Shown one piece after another: positions 52,001 to 59,596 of a stretch of 64,000 nt of DNA. The translations under genes were made by a program, and so were the position numbers. Source of the DNA: Mesorhizobium sp. B4-1-4 (GTDB taxonomy: Bacteria > Pseudomonadota > Alphaproteobacteria > Rhizobiales > Rhizobiaceae); assembly GCF_006439395.2 (NCBI RefSeq), contig NZ_CP083950.1, positions 5,693,001-5,757,000 of the forward strand. The letters run 5' to 3'. The notes under the pieces were generated by a model. It was not told the origin of the DNA and ran no database searches. It saw nothing but the letters and a program-made list of their open reading frames with translations. Each line of letters begins with the position of its first letter. Within the stretch, counting starts at the first letter, position 1.

Positions 52001-52443
52001 GCGCCGAGAAGCCGGGCGTGCTCGAACCTCTCCCGGACGGCTGGCATGACACCGGCGACGTCGTCTCCATCGACGAGGGGGACTTCATCACCATTCGCGG
52101 CCGCGCCAAGCGTTTCGCCAAGATCGGCGGCGAGATGATCTCGCTCGCCGCCGTCGAGGTGCTGGCGGGTGAATTGTGGAAAGGCTTGCTGTCGGCCGTC
52201 GCTTCCGTGCCGGATGTGCGCAAGGGCGAGAAGCTCATTCTCATCACCGAGGCGCCAGATGCCACGCGCGCCGAGTTCCTGAACTTCGCCAAGGCGAATG
52301 GCGCCATGGACCTGATGGTGCCCGCCGAGGTGCGCGTGGTCCAGAAAGTGCCGGTACTCGGCTCCGGCAAGCTCGACTTCGCCGGCGTGACCAAAATGGT
52401 GCGTGGAGAAGATATACCTATCGTCGACGTCGAGGCCGCCTGA
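49021..52443 (+). CDS. aas: Aas-type fusion: MFS transporter, acyltransferase and acyl-ACP synthetase
   Basis: This 1140-residue membrane protein has three parts. Residues 1-425 form an LplT-like MFS transporter (FNDNFLKNTLVFLILFTLA, SALFGPIKYGILPDHL). Residues about 435-620 form a PlsC acyltransferase with HVSFLD (HX4D) and FPEGRITVTGG. Residues 640-1140 form an AMP-forming acyl-ACP synthetase with LFTSGSEGTPKGVVLTHRN, YGVTETAPVIS and HDTGDVVSIDEGDFITIRGR. It imports lysophospholipid and reacylates it. E. coli has the transporter separate. The ATG at 49021 and one four codons later are both possible. The upstream palindromes suggest TetR control by a fatty-acid signal. Confidence 0.92.
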   Translation: METAMNTHLMLSRRFAPLFWTQLLSAFNDNFLKNTLVFLILFTLAADQAASLVTLAGAVFMAPFLLLSALGGEIADRFDKALIARRLKFAEIAAAAVAVIGIALSSVPVLMTALLMFGIISALFGPIKYGILPDHLERKELPRANAWIESATFAAILGGTIAGGVVSADGIGVWIFGPIMMILAVGCWFVSRYIPSTGSAAPSLVIDRNIFRSTWRQVSELRTDTRIWRAGLMTSWFWLIGAIILSILPTLVKDSLGGGEIAVTAYLAVFAVSIAIGSAIAAWMSQGRVVLLPAPVGTALLALFGLDLARVIWSMQPSPRAETLAMFFAGPNTIHVAIDLAGMAISAAFLVVPTFAAVQAWAPEARRARVVAAVSIVNAGFMTVGGILVAAIQAAGVSTGGILLGLVAANAVAAWLMLKFLPTNPFRDFVSILFRAFHRLEIEGMENLKAAGKAPILALNHVSFLDGPLALTLTDEEPVFAIDYTIAQAWWMKPFLKLTRALPLNPAKPMSTRTLIKIVQNGDPLVIFPEGRITVTGGLMKVYDGAAMVADKTGSMVVPIRIEGLEKSPFSRLTSQHVRRRLFPKVKVTILEPVKLEVPPEVKGRQRRAAAGAALYQVMSDLVFRTQDIDRTVLEKIILTANERGMKRLAVQDPVTGSLSYGKLLTAAAVLGEKFETLYAGQRTLGIMLPNANGSCATLLGVISAGKVAAMINFTAGAANILSACKAAEVRTVLTSRAFVEQAKLGAVVEEMGRSVDIVWLDDLRATIGLKEKLLGLLRKSTPRVARKATDPAVILFTSGSEGTPKGVVLTHRNILANAAQAASRIDFHSGDKVFNVLPIFHSFGMTAGTVLPLISGVPIFFYPSPLHYRIVPELIYASNATIIFGTDTFLSGYARTAHPYDFRSIRYCFAGAEPVKASTRMTYMEKFGVRILEGYGVTETAPVISINTPMYNRSGTVGKIMPGMEYRLDPVPGVDDGGRLYVRGPNVMAGYLRAEKPGVLEPLPDGWHDTGDVVSIDEGDFITIRGRAKRFAKIGGEMISLAAVEVLAGELWKGLLSAVASVPDVRKGEKLILITEAPDATRAEFLNFAKANGAMDLMVPAEVRVVQKVPVLGSGKLDFAGVTKMVRGEDIPIVDVEAA

Positions 52444-52531
52444 CCGCCAGTGACGCGAGACTACGCCGCGCGGGATCGCGGCGTCGCTCGACGCCGATCG
52501 TTGACGAAAATGTGATCGGCCATGCTGCGAA

Positions 52532-52558
52532 CCGCTCCGGGAACGGAGCGGGATTTTA
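52532..52558 (+). terminator. Rho-independent terminator downstream of aas
   Basis: CCGCTCCG at 52532-52539 and CGGAGCGG at 52544-52551 form a perfect 8-base stem with a GGAA loop, followed by GATTTTAT. It lies in the 123-base gap between the aas stop and the convergent DUF1501 gene. Confidence 0.75.
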
Positions 52559-52566
52559 TGCAGCGA

Positions 52567-53805
52567 TCACGTAACGAGATCCCGCATTGGCTTCACTGCC
52601 GACGACTCCGGAAACACCTTGTCAGAAAGCACGGCGGCGGAAAGACCGAATTGGTCGGCGAGCAGGCCCTTCAGGACCCCTCTGACATCGCTAGTCGGTG
52701 CAAGATCGCGTTGCTCATAGAGCTGAGCCGGCTTCAATCCCGGCCAGTCGGCGATGACGCGACCGCCCTTGATCGCGCCGCCCGCGAGCAGCACCACCGT
52801 GCCGGTGCCGTGATCGGTGCCGACCGTGCCGTTAATCTGCGCCGTGCGCCCGAACTCGGTGATGGCGACGATCGCAGTGTCCTTCCAGCGCTCGCCAAGC
52901 CCCTTCTCGAATTCCTCGAACGCGCCGTCGAGGCCACCGAGCAAGGTGGCAAGCCGGCCGGTCGCGCCGCCCTCATTGACATGCGTGTCCCAGCCGTCGA
53001 AGGCCAGGGCGGCGACCCGCGGTCCGTCATCGGCCGCGATCAGCTTGGCGGCACCTTGTGCGGCCTGCCGCATGCCGGCGGCGCTGTCGAGGCCGCCCTT
53101 CGGGTTTATCGCCTTGGCACCCATCTGGTCGTCGAGCGCCATGCGGTCGGCATCAAGACCTTTTTGCAAGGCCACCGCCAGCGCGGGATCGCGATGCTGA
53201 TAGAGGTCGAGCACCCGTGCCGCTAGGTCACGGGCCGGAGCCGGCAAGGATTGCGGCGCCCAACCGAGCACCGGAGCCGCACCGCGGATCACCAGCGGTG
53301 TCGAAGGCCCGACGGCCAACCCGCCGAGCGTCGCGACGCGGTCGCCGGCCGGCAGGCTCTCGAGCGCCCGGTTGAGCCATCCGGTGGCGACATGGCCTGG
53401 ACCGGCATAGCCGCTTTCCAGCACATCCTGCCCGTCGAAATGCGAGCGTTCGCGGTAGCCTGTCGCGGCCGCATGCACCACCGCAGCCTGCTTATCCCTG
53501 AACAGCCGCGCGAACACCGGCATCGCCGGATTGACCGCGAAGAAACCATCGAGCGGCAGCGCCGCGTGCGGGCCGGTGAGCGACAGCGCGATGTCGCCGT
53601 GCAGGCCGGCATAGTCTGGATCGCCGACCGGGCCGACGGCCGACAGGCCGTCGAGCGCGCCGCGCAGCACGATGACGATCAGGCGCGGGTCGCGGTTGTC
53701 GGCGGCACGGGCGAAGCGGGGCAGATAGGCCCAGGCGAACAGCGCGCCGCCGGTCATCAGCACGGCGCGGCGGGAAGGATGAGGTGTTTCACACAGCAGG
53801 CTCAT
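52567..53805 (-). CDS. DUF1501-family exported protein
   Basis: This 412-residue protein has a twin-arginine signal (PSRRAVLMTGGALFAWAYLP, then RFARAA). Family motifs are LIVIVLRGALDGLSAVGP, the FDGQDVLESG segment, AFDGWDTHVNEGG, ITEFGRTAQINGTVGTDHGT and the C-terminal VLSDKVFPES. DUF1501 proteins are sulfatase/phosphatase-fold exported enzymes of unknown substrate. It follows a DUF1800 gene by 34 bases on the same strand, which is the usual pairing. GGAGAC precedes the start. Confidence 0.9.
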   Translation of the reverse strand: MSLLCETPHPSRRAVLMTGGALFAWAYLPRFARAADNRDPRLIVIVLRGALDGLSAVGPVGDPDYAGLHGDIALSLTGPHAALPLDGFFAVNPAMPVFARLFRDKQAAVVHAAATGYRERSHFDGQDVLESGYAGPGHVATGWLNRALESLPAGDRVATLGGLAVGPSTPLVIRGAAPVLGWAPQSLPAPARDLAARVLDLYQHRDPALAVALQKGLDADRMALDDQMGAKAINPKGGLDSAAGMRQAAQGAAKLIAADDGPRVAALAFDGWDTHVNEGGATGRLATLLGGLDGAFEEFEKGLGERWKDTAIVAITEFGRTAQINGTVGTDHGTGTVVLLAGGAIKGGRVIADWPGLKPAQLYEQRDLAPTSDVRGVLKGLLADQFGLSAAVLSDKVFPESSAVKPMRDLVT

Positions 53806-53839
53806 GACTTTGTCTCCATGGGAGTTGTCCGCGCTGGCG

Positions 53840-55339
53840 CTATCGTCGCTGGAATTCGGGCGCCATCAGCAGCAGCGCCAGGCCCTGTTGCCTGGATTCG
53901 GCGCGGGCGACCGCTTGCCGTGTCTCCGGCGAGGCGGAGGGCCCGATGATGGCGTCGAGCATGTCGTTGGGATTGCCGATGTCGTTGACCTGGCCGGCCG
54001 CCTGCCAGGCGATGTCGAGGCGGATCTTCATGCCTTCGGCCGACGCCCAGCTGTCTGTCTGGTCGGAGAAGCCGTTCGGTCCCGGCGGCTGCCAGAGCGG
54101 CTCGCCCAGCGCGTTCAGCCATCTGAGCGACTGGCCGGGGGCGTTCGCCGGACCGGGGCCGGCTGCTCTGCGGATAGCGGCGACGTAGTCGAAGGGCGAA
54201 CGCATCTTGGTCAAGGGCATCGACCACGCCTCGGGCATGTCGATGAGCGTCGCCGCCAATGCCCTGAGATTGCCATCGCTCCTGGTGAACACCTTGGCGA
54301 GACGCGCGACCGCCGCCGGTGGCGGCTCGTCCGATATGAAGTGTCGGGCGAGGTTGGTGGCGATGTGCTGCGCCGTCGCCGGATGGCGGGCGATGTCGCT
54401 GAGCGCGGCCTCGGCCTGGCCCATGCCGGCGGCTGGATAGGTCTTGCCCAACAGCACCGCGTCGCCAGGCTCATGTGCGTTGGCGTTGAAGACCGAACTG
54501 CCGGGCTCGCCAAGCCGTCCTTCCCGTCCGGCCATCATCCAGCCGGTCAGGATGCGGGCGAAGCTGGTGACATCGGCTTGCGTGTAACCGCTGCCGACAC
54601 CCAGCGTGTGCAGTTCCAGGATTTCGCGGGCGAGGTTCTCGTTGAGACCGCGCTGGCGCTTCCTGCCGGCGCGGGAGTCCGGGCCGATCGACTGCTGGTT
54701 GTCGAGATAGAACAGCATCGCCGGATGCCGCTCGACCGCCATCAGCATATCGGCGAAACGGCCGAGCACGAAGGGACGGATCGCTTCCCGCTCGAAGGCG
54801 CCGGCGCTGGCCCGCACGATCGGCCCCTTTGCCGCCGAGACACAGAAATGGTTAGACCAGAAATAGACAAGACGTTCGACGAAGCCGACCTCGGCTTGCA
54901 GAGCTTTGTCGAGTCGCGCCTTGGCCTCGGCCCGGAACAGTTCAGCCTCGACCCTCGGCACCGCCGGCTTTGCGGAGGGCTGTGCTGGTGGCATCTGCGA
55001 TGCATCGGTCATCTGCGATGCATCGGCTTTGGCCGTCCGCTCTGCCATGAGATTGCGCTCGAGCTTGCGCTGCATCGTTGCCGCCATGCTGGCCTGGATG
55101 GCTGAGGTGCTTCCCTTCAGTCCCGCATGGGCAGGATCGTCGAGCGATATCAGGGCAATGTCGGGCGCCTTGAGTTCAGCCCTCAAGGCGGCGCGGGGAT
55201 CGCCGGCAAGTTTGTCACGGCCTCCCGGTCGCGCGCCCAGTCCAAAACGATTGAACGCAACCAGGATCTCGTCTTGCGTGGTTTCTGGGCCCGGAACAGC
55301 CAAGCTGAACCCTCCATCTTTCGGAGCGCATGTGGCCAT
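53840..55339 (-). CDS. DUF1800-family protein
   Basis: This 499-residue protein has the DUF1800 pattern: VAFNRFGLGARPG near the N-terminus, YFWSNHFCVSA, GLNENLAREILELHTLG, the FARILTGWMM segment, FISDEPPPAAVARL and a Gln-rich tail (SRQQGLALLLMAPEFQRR). These proteins are paired with DUF1501 proteins in many bacteria. The function is unknown, though an envelope role is likely. The ATG at 55339 gives a Cys near residue 4; an ATG seven codons earlier is also possible. No clear signal peptide is visible. Confidence 0.88.
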   Translation of the reverse strand: MATCAPKDGGFSLAVPGPETTQDEILVAFNRFGLGARPGGRDKLAGDPRAALRAELKAPDIALISLDDPAHAGLKGSTSAIQASMAATMQRKLERNLMAERTAKADASQMTDASQMPPAQPSAKPAVPRVEAELFRAEAKARLDKALQAEVGFVERLVYFWSNHFCVSAAKGPIVRASAGAFEREAIRPFVLGRFADMLMAVERHPAMLFYLDNQQSIGPDSRAGRKRQRGLNENLAREILELHTLGVGSGYTQADVTSFARILTGWMMAGREGRLGEPGSSVFNANAHEPGDAVLLGKTYPAAGMGQAEAALSDIARHPATAQHIATNLARHFISDEPPPAAVARLAKVFTRSDGNLRALAATLIDMPEAWSMPLTKMRSPFDYVAAIRRAAGPGPANAPGQSLRWLNALGEPLWQPPGPNGFSDQTDSWASAEGMKIRLDIAWQAAGQVNDIGNPNDMLDAIIGPSASPETRQAVARAESRQQGLALLLMAPEFQRR

Positions 55340-55379
55340 GCGGGCTCCGGTCAAACCCATCCGGCGTCACCGGTGGAGG

Positions 55380-55403
55380 GGGCCAGGCATTTGCGCCTGG
55401 CCC
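55380..55403 (-). terminator. Hairpin downstream of the GCG_CRPN-type gene
   Basis: GGGCCAGGC at 55380-55388 pairs perfectly with GCCTGGCCC at 55395-55403, nine bases past the stop of the small exported protein on the minus strand. There is no T-run, so it may be a weak terminator or a stabilising hairpin before the DUF1800 gene. Confidence 0.55.
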
Positions 55404-55411
55404 AGAACCGC

Positions 55412-55693
55412 CTACCAGCGGTGCCAGCGATGCCAGTGGCGATGCGGGTGCCAGACGTAGAATGGGCCATGCACATAGTGCGGCCGCACCACGACACGGT
55501 TCGGAACGCAACGGCCCCAGCGGTTCGGGTGCCAGCCGATCCCACAGCCCCAGCGGACATGCTCTACCAGTGCGGGCACCCCCGGTTGGGTGACGGATAC
55601 GATCGGCATGGCGTTGGAGGTGGCGGCGGTAGCGAATGTCCCGCTAACGGCAAGGCCGGCGGCGGCGGCATATTTTATCAGACGGTTCATCAT
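55412..55693 (-). CDS. Small exported GCG_CRPN-type His/Trp-rich protein
   Basis: This 93-residue protein has a signal peptide (LIKYAAAAGLAVSGTFATAA) and a mature part with WGCGIGWHPNRWGRCVPN, the pattern of GCG_CRPN-prefix proteins. The C-terminus is rich in His, Trp and Arg (WHPHRHWHRWHRW), suggesting metal or surface binding. Two successive ATG codons fit; the second (55690) has better spacing to GGAG. It stands alone upstream of a hairpin and next to the metal-sensor cassette. Function unknown. Confidence 0.8.
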   Translation of the reverse strand: MMNRLIKYAAAAGLAVSGTFATAATSNAMPIVSVTQPGVPALVEHVRWGCGIGWHPNRWGRCVPNRVVVRPHYVHGPFYVWHPHRHWHRWHRW

Positions 55694-55800
55694 TGAACTC
55701 CGAGTGCTTCGAGTTGAAGATGTCCGGCCCGCAACAAGGGGCCGGACAGGCTTGACCCTTCAATTCGTTAAACGGCGCCGGAGGCTTTTTCCGTCGATCT

Positions 55801-56259
55801 TCATGGCGATTTTTTTGGCGCGCTGGCCGCCCGTTGCACGTGGCGCAGCAGCGCTGTCGCCAGGAGGCTTCGATTCTGGGGCGATGTATTCGCCGCAAAA
55901 TCGACGATGGCCTGTTCAAGTCGCGTACGTACCGTCAAGTCGGCGTTGCGCGCCCGCTCCAGGGCGGCGGACAAAGCCGCCGTATTCACGACGGGCTGCT
56001 GCAACAGGTCGGCAGCCTCCTGCCTGGCCTGCTGACCGTCCAGAATGACCTGGCGGGATTCCATGCGGACCTGGCGCAGCGCCTTGCGGAATGCCTTGCG
56101 GTCCTGTTCCGGAAGCCTTCCGCCGGCCGTTTCCAGCGAGTAGCCCGCGCCTGCCCTGGCATTTCTCAGCCACGCCGCACCGCTGATAAATGCGCCTGCA
56201 AGAAAGACGTTCAGCACAACCGAGACGATGACAAGGCGGCGGACCCAACGCGTACTCAT
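55801..56259 (-). CDS. Periplasmic heavy-metal sensor-like protein (CnrX/Metal_resist type)
   Basis: This 152-residue protein has an N-terminal membrane anchor (RRLVIVSVVLNVFLAGAFIS) followed by a long helical periplasmic part with LPEQDRKAFRKALRQVRMES, QQARQEAADLLQQP and ALERARNADLTVRTRLE. That helical-hairpin pattern is that of the CnrX/CpxP-like metal-resistance family, although obvious His/Met metal sites are lacking. The ATG overlaps the end of the preceding gene (ATGA). With the sigma factor and membrane protein upstream it resembles a cnrYXH-type cassette. Confidence 0.8.
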   Translation of the reverse strand: MSTRWVRRLVIVSVVLNVFLAGAFISGAAWLRNARAGAGYSLETAGGRLPEQDRKAFRKALRQVRMESRQVILDGQQARQEAADLLQQPVVNTAALSAALERARNADLTVRTRLEQAIVDFAANTSPQNRSLLATALLRHVQRAASAPKKSP

Positions 56260-56708
56260 AGATTTTCCTCGCCATTGTCGGCATCCGCGCCCGCATCGCC
56301 GAAGGCCGTCGCATTGGCGTCGAGCACGTAGTGGTCGGGCTGGGCTTCGGGTGTGACGACGGTCACTAGGGCCAATCCGGCCACCGCACCGGCCAGGCCG
56401 ATGCCGGTAAGTCCCAAGCCCAGCCACCAGAACCGCTGACGCCGCCGCTGGACAAGGTGCCGGTCGGCGACGCGCAGGATGCTGCCGTGCAGCGCCTTGC
56501 CGGGGGGCTGGACGCTGTAGCTGTCGAGCAGGGTGTCGAGTGTGCCGGCATGTCGCGAAATGGCTTGGCCCGCCTCGCTTGGAGCAAAGGCCGCGGCGGC
56601 TTCGCGCTCCGCTTCCGGCCAGCGACGCAAATCGCCGCCATAGGCTTCGGCCAGCGCCGCGAAACGCTTGGCATCCATTGCCGGGCCGTCTTCGATGTCT
56701 TCAGTCAT
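56256..56708 (-). CDS. Membrane protein linked to ECF sigma factor (anti-sigma candidate)
   Basis: This 150-residue protein has a cytoplasmic N-terminus with LAEAYGGDLRRWPEAEREAA, a single membrane span (WWLGLGLTGIGLAGAVAGLA) and a short acidic periplasmic tail (FGDAGADADNGEENL). The topology and its position between the sigma factor and metal-sensor-like gene fit an anti-sigma factor, though no zinc-binding motif is visible. The ATG at 56708 follows GGGGAAAG and the family N-terminus; the open frame further upstream is not supported. Confidence 0.72.
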   Translation of the reverse strand: MTEDIEDGPAMDAKRFAALAEAYGGDLRRWPEAEREAAAAFAPSEAGQAISRHAGTLDTLLDSYSVQPPGKALHGSILRVADRHLVQRRRQRFWWLGLGLTGIGLAGAVAGLALVTVVTPEAQPDHYVLDANATAFGDAGADADNGEENL

Positions 56709-56827
56709 TTGCTTTCCCCTTGCCCCTTGGCGCCGTGTGCCCACGCGGGTTGGAAACGACAGCGACCGGCCCCCACCGGACGCCCGCAAAGCGCGATGAA
56801 TGTTCCGCATCCATGGTCGCGCCTTTG

Positions 56828-57364
56828 TCAGTCATGGACGCTATCCTTGGCCAGAATCGCCTGCAGGGCCCGCCGGCCGCGCGAAAGCAGGCTCTCCAGG
56901 GCATCGATGCTGATCTCCAGGGTCGCGGCCGCTTCGATATTGGACATCTCCTGATAGTAGACCAGGATAATCGCTTCGCGCTGGCGTGGCGCGATCGCCT
57001 GCAAGGCGCGCTCGACCCGATGCGTCTCTTCCCGGGAATCGGGAAGCGGAGCCGGATCTGCCACGTCCGGCAAATCGTTGGTCACCCATTCGCGGCGCCG
57101 GCGCAGCCGGTCGTAGCAAAGGTTGAGCGTCACCCGGTGGATCCAGGTGTCGAAGCGTGCACTGCCGCGCCGCCAGCTCGAGGCATGACGCCAGATCCGC
57201 ACGAAGGTTTCCTGGGCGACATCCTCGGCCTCCGCCGTGTCGCCCAGCATGCGAGCGGCCAGCGACAGGATGCGCGGCAGCTTGCGCGCGACAAGCGTCC
57301 GCACCGCCGCGGGATCGCCGGCCCCGACCCGACGGACCAACTCCTCGTCCGGATCGGGGCTCAT
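56828..57364 (-). CDS. ECF RNA polymerase sigma factor
   Basis: This 178-residue sigma factor has region 2 (ILSLAARMLGDTAEAEDVAQ, ETFVRIWRHA, FDTWIHRVTLNLCYDRLRR) and region 4 (ALQAIAPRQREAIILVYYQE, MSNIEAAATLEISIDALESL, LSRGRRAL). It is normal in length. It lies between an EF-hand protein gene upstream (45 bases away) and the anti-sigma-like gene, all leftward, which suggests an autoregulated cassette. The signal may be envelope or metal stress. Confidence 0.94.
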   Translation of the reverse strand: MSPDPDEELVRRVGAGDPAAVRTLVARKLPRILSLAARMLGDTAEAEDVAQETFVRIWRHASSWRRGSARFDTWIHRVTLNLCYDRLRRRREWVTNDLPDVADPAPLPDSREETHRVERALQAIAPRQREAIILVYYQEMSNIEAAATLEISIDALESLLSRGRRALQAILAKDSVHD

Positions 57365-57409
57365 CTGCCGGCGTACTCCCGATGTTCATCACGCGTCATG
57401 GCCTCTTGG

Positions 57410-57838
57410 TCATTGCTCCGGCTTGGGAGCGGATTTGTGGCCTGGCATCTCGTCGGCCTTGAGGACGCCGTCGCCATTCTTGTCCAGTCTGGCGAAGCGC
57501 TTGGCGAAGAACGCGTCGAGCTCGGCGCGATCGATGAACCCGTCATGGTTCGAATCGATGCGCGAGAAGGATTTGGCGGGGTCGCCCTTGATGTTGCGCT
57601 TGGCCTGGAAGGCCTCCCACTCCAGCAGGCTGATCTTGCCGTCACCATCCGTGTCGGCGGCCATGATCGCCTTCTCCCGCCGCTTCTGGAACTTGGCCAG
57701 CGTAAGGTCGGACTTGGCCTTGGGCGCGACAGCCGGCGGTATGGCAGGAGCGGGAGCAGGGGGCTGCGTCGCCGTCTGGGCAAAAGCTGCCACGGTCGAC
57801 AGGCTCAAGGCAGCGGCAAGGATCGAACGGCGTATCAT
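57410..57838 (-). CDS. Exported EF-hand calcium-binding protein
   Basis: This 142-residue protein has a signal peptide (MIRRSILAAALSLSTVAAFA), a short Pro/Ala-rich linker, and three EF-hand loops: DTDGDGKISLLEW, DSNHDGFIDRAEL and DKNGDGVLKADEM. The Lys/Arg-rich helix before the first loop is typical of small rhizobial calcium-binding proteins. The start at 57838 follows GGAGAC. It heads the leftward sigma-factor group, so it may be the sensor or a target of the regulon. Confidence 0.85.
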   Translation of the reverse strand: MIRRSILAAALSLSTVAAFAQTATQPPAPAPAIPPAVAPKAKSDLTLAKFQKRREKAIMAADTDGDGKISLLEWEAFQAKRNIKGDPAKSFSRIDSNHDGFIDRAELDAFFAKRFARLDKNGDGVLKADEMPGHKSAPKPEQ

Positions 57839-58060
57839 GCTCTGGCGTCTCCGGTTGGGGCGTCGGCCACGGCCCGTGCCATGGTCACGCTTCAAGCGTT
57901 AAACGCCGCGGCGAGAGAAATCCGTCGGTCGCCTGTGCCGCCTGTTCCGATTTGTCGGCAGTGGCGGTCGGTGTTGGAACGGTCGCCGTATCACGGCGCC
58001 CGACGCGATCTGAATCCACGCCAGGCAAGGCCACTATTGTTGGTGGCGGTCGGGCTGGGA

Positions 58061-58249
58061 TTATGTGGATTGGTCGGCGGCCACCAGCTGGTCCGCTTTG
58101 AAGCCCGCATGTTGCGGGGTCCAGACATCGCCCTCACGGTTGAACCAATGGCACATATACGTGCCGGAAGCCGCGCCGTCGCTGACCGTCATCTTCGGAC
58201 CTCCCGACTTCAGCCTGACGACGTCTCCGGTCTTGAAAGTGTTGGACAT
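58061..58249 (-). CDS. YodC-family small protein (DUF2158)
   Basis: This 62-residue cytosolic protein has the YodC pattern FKTGDVVRLKSGGPKMTV near the N-terminus, then CHWFNREG and the C-terminal hydrophobic QLVAAD. The family is widespread but of unknown role. The ATG at 58249 fits the family; upstream in-frame residues are not conserved-looking. It stands alone. Confidence 0.88.
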   Translation of the reverse strand: MSNTFKTGDVVRLKSGGPKMTVSDGAASGTYMCHWFNREGDVWTPQHAGFKADQLVAADQST

Positions 58250-58413
58250 TTTGGGCCTCCTCCATGCTGACGCCGGGAGTTTCACATCAAACATGAGTCT
58301 CGACAATGGCGGATATGCGTGGCGGGGCGTCGCGATCCTTCGCGCTCGATCCTGATCCTCAGGGGGTAGCCGGCCCCGCTCGCAGGCCCTTCGTCATTAT
58401 CGTCGTATCGCGC

Positions 58414-58851
58414 TCAGTTGAGTTCTTGGGCGAGTCCGATGAGAAGCCCTTCGGGCCCACGAATGTAGCAGAGCCGATAGACGTCTTTGTACTGGACGAC
58501 TTCGCCTACGAGCTGCGCGCCGCGATTGCGGAGCCTTTCAAGCGTGTCGTCGATGTCATCCACGGCGAACATGACGCGGAGGTAGCCGAGAGCGTTGACC
58601 GGGGCGTTGCGATGATCCGCGATGGCAGGCGGCGTGAGGAAGCGGGAGAGCTCAAGCCGGCCGTGGCCGTCCGGCGTGCGCATCATGGCAACCTCGACGT
58701 GCTGATCGCCCAGCCCAGTGACACGTCCGGACCATTCTCCTTCGATCGTGGCCCGCCCTTCGAGCTCAAGGCCGAGCTCGAGAAAGAAAGCAATCGTCTC
58801 TTCGAGGTCATCGACGACGATGCCTATGTTGTCCATACGTTTGAGCGCCAT
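58414..58851 (-). CDS. VOC-family (glyoxalase/dioxygenase-like) protein
   Basis: This 145-residue protein has two beta-alpha-beta-beta-beta units: DNIGIVVDDLEETIAFFLEL, then DQHVEVAMMRTPDGHGRLEL, and VMFAVDDIDDTLERLRNRG with IRGPEGLLIGLAQEL. Candidate metal ligands are His in QHVEV and the final Glu. The substrate cannot be predicted. It is a single gene with no close partners. Confidence 0.85.
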   Translation of the reverse strand: MALKRMDNIGIVVDDLEETIAFFLELGLELEGRATIEGEWSGRVTGLGDQHVEVAMMRTPDGHGRLELSRFLTPPAIADHRNAPVNALGYLRVMFAVDDIDDTLERLRNRGAQLVGEVVQYKDVYRLCYIRGPEGLLIGLAQELN

Positions 58852-58949
58852 GTGTTCAATCTACAAGGCGTGGTCTGGGCCGTAAACTCATAAAGATGCT
58901 TGCCAAGGTAAGCAAGTGGTGAATCAGGGCTCCGGCAGGGAGCCTTGTG

Positions 58950-59015
58950 ATGCGTCGCCGGTTTGAGCCGACGGATTTTGAGTGGTCGCTAATCGAGCCA
59001 TTGCCGCCGCAAGGG
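58950..59015 (+). pseudogene. N-terminal remnant of an IS5-like transposase
   Basis: From the ATG at 58950 the frame reads MRRRFEPTDFEWSLIEPLPP, which matches the start of IS5-family transposases. After about 22 codons similarity is lost, so most of the transposase is missing. The following 200 bases up to the tRNA gene show no further recognisable gene. The remnant lies about 200 bases from tRNA-Thr. Confidence 0.65.
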
Positions 59016-59210
59016 AGCCGGGCATATATACGCGGCTCTACGCGGCTCGATGGCTATGCGCTCCTCAGCGGACAGGTCCGCGCGGTCCGGTTCGCGAGTG
59101 TCGTCGTCGATGAGGTTGGAAAACTCGGTCTCTTGGGCAGAAGGCGCAGGCTGGAGTCTTTTCCGTTGCGGTACAAATCCGGCGAGGCGATCAGCCAAGG
59201 TATTGAGTTT

Positions 59211-59286
59211 TGGTGCCGCTTAGGTGACTCGAACACCTGACCCCATCATTACGAATGATGTGCTCTACCAACTGAGCTAAAGCGGC
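59211..59286 (-). tRNA. tRNA-Thr (anticodon CGU)
   Basis: On the minus strand these 76 bases form a full cloverleaf. The acceptor stem GCCGCTT pairs with AAGCGGC, the D arm is TAGCTCAGTTGGTAGAGC, the anticodon arm is CATCATTCGTAATGATG with anticodon CGT in the loop TTCGTAA, and the T arm carries GGTTCGA-type TTCGAGTC. The CCA end is encoded. It reads ACG threonine codons. Confidence 0.95.
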
Positions 59287-59596
59287 CCGGGAGGCCAAGG
59301 CCTCCAAGATGGGCTGGGTGATAGCCTCAACCGGCTGCGAATTCAAGATGCGACTTGGCAATTCTGCACGGGCTTCCGCCAGGATCGAAAGCCGGCCTTG
59401 GATCGGTCTTGCGGCACGGTTTGCCCGTCCTTGCGCGTGAAAATCGCCGACAGGGTCCGATTTTGTTTGCCGGAACATCGCCAAGATGGACTTTGGACAC
59501 GCTGTCGAGGCAGAATGCGGCCGTCCGCCCGTTGATTGATTGGTCGCCTGCGGCTAACCATCACGCAGGGTTGGACAAATTGCAGAGGGATCTCGC
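59287..59596. other. Gap between tRNA-Thr and the membrane-protein gene
   Basis: These 310 bases hold no supportable gene. A 7-base inverted repeat (GGAGGCC-AA-GGCCTCC) sits at 59290-59305 just upstream of the tRNA. AGAGGG at 59584-59589 is the ribosome site for the next gene. Confidence 0.4.
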
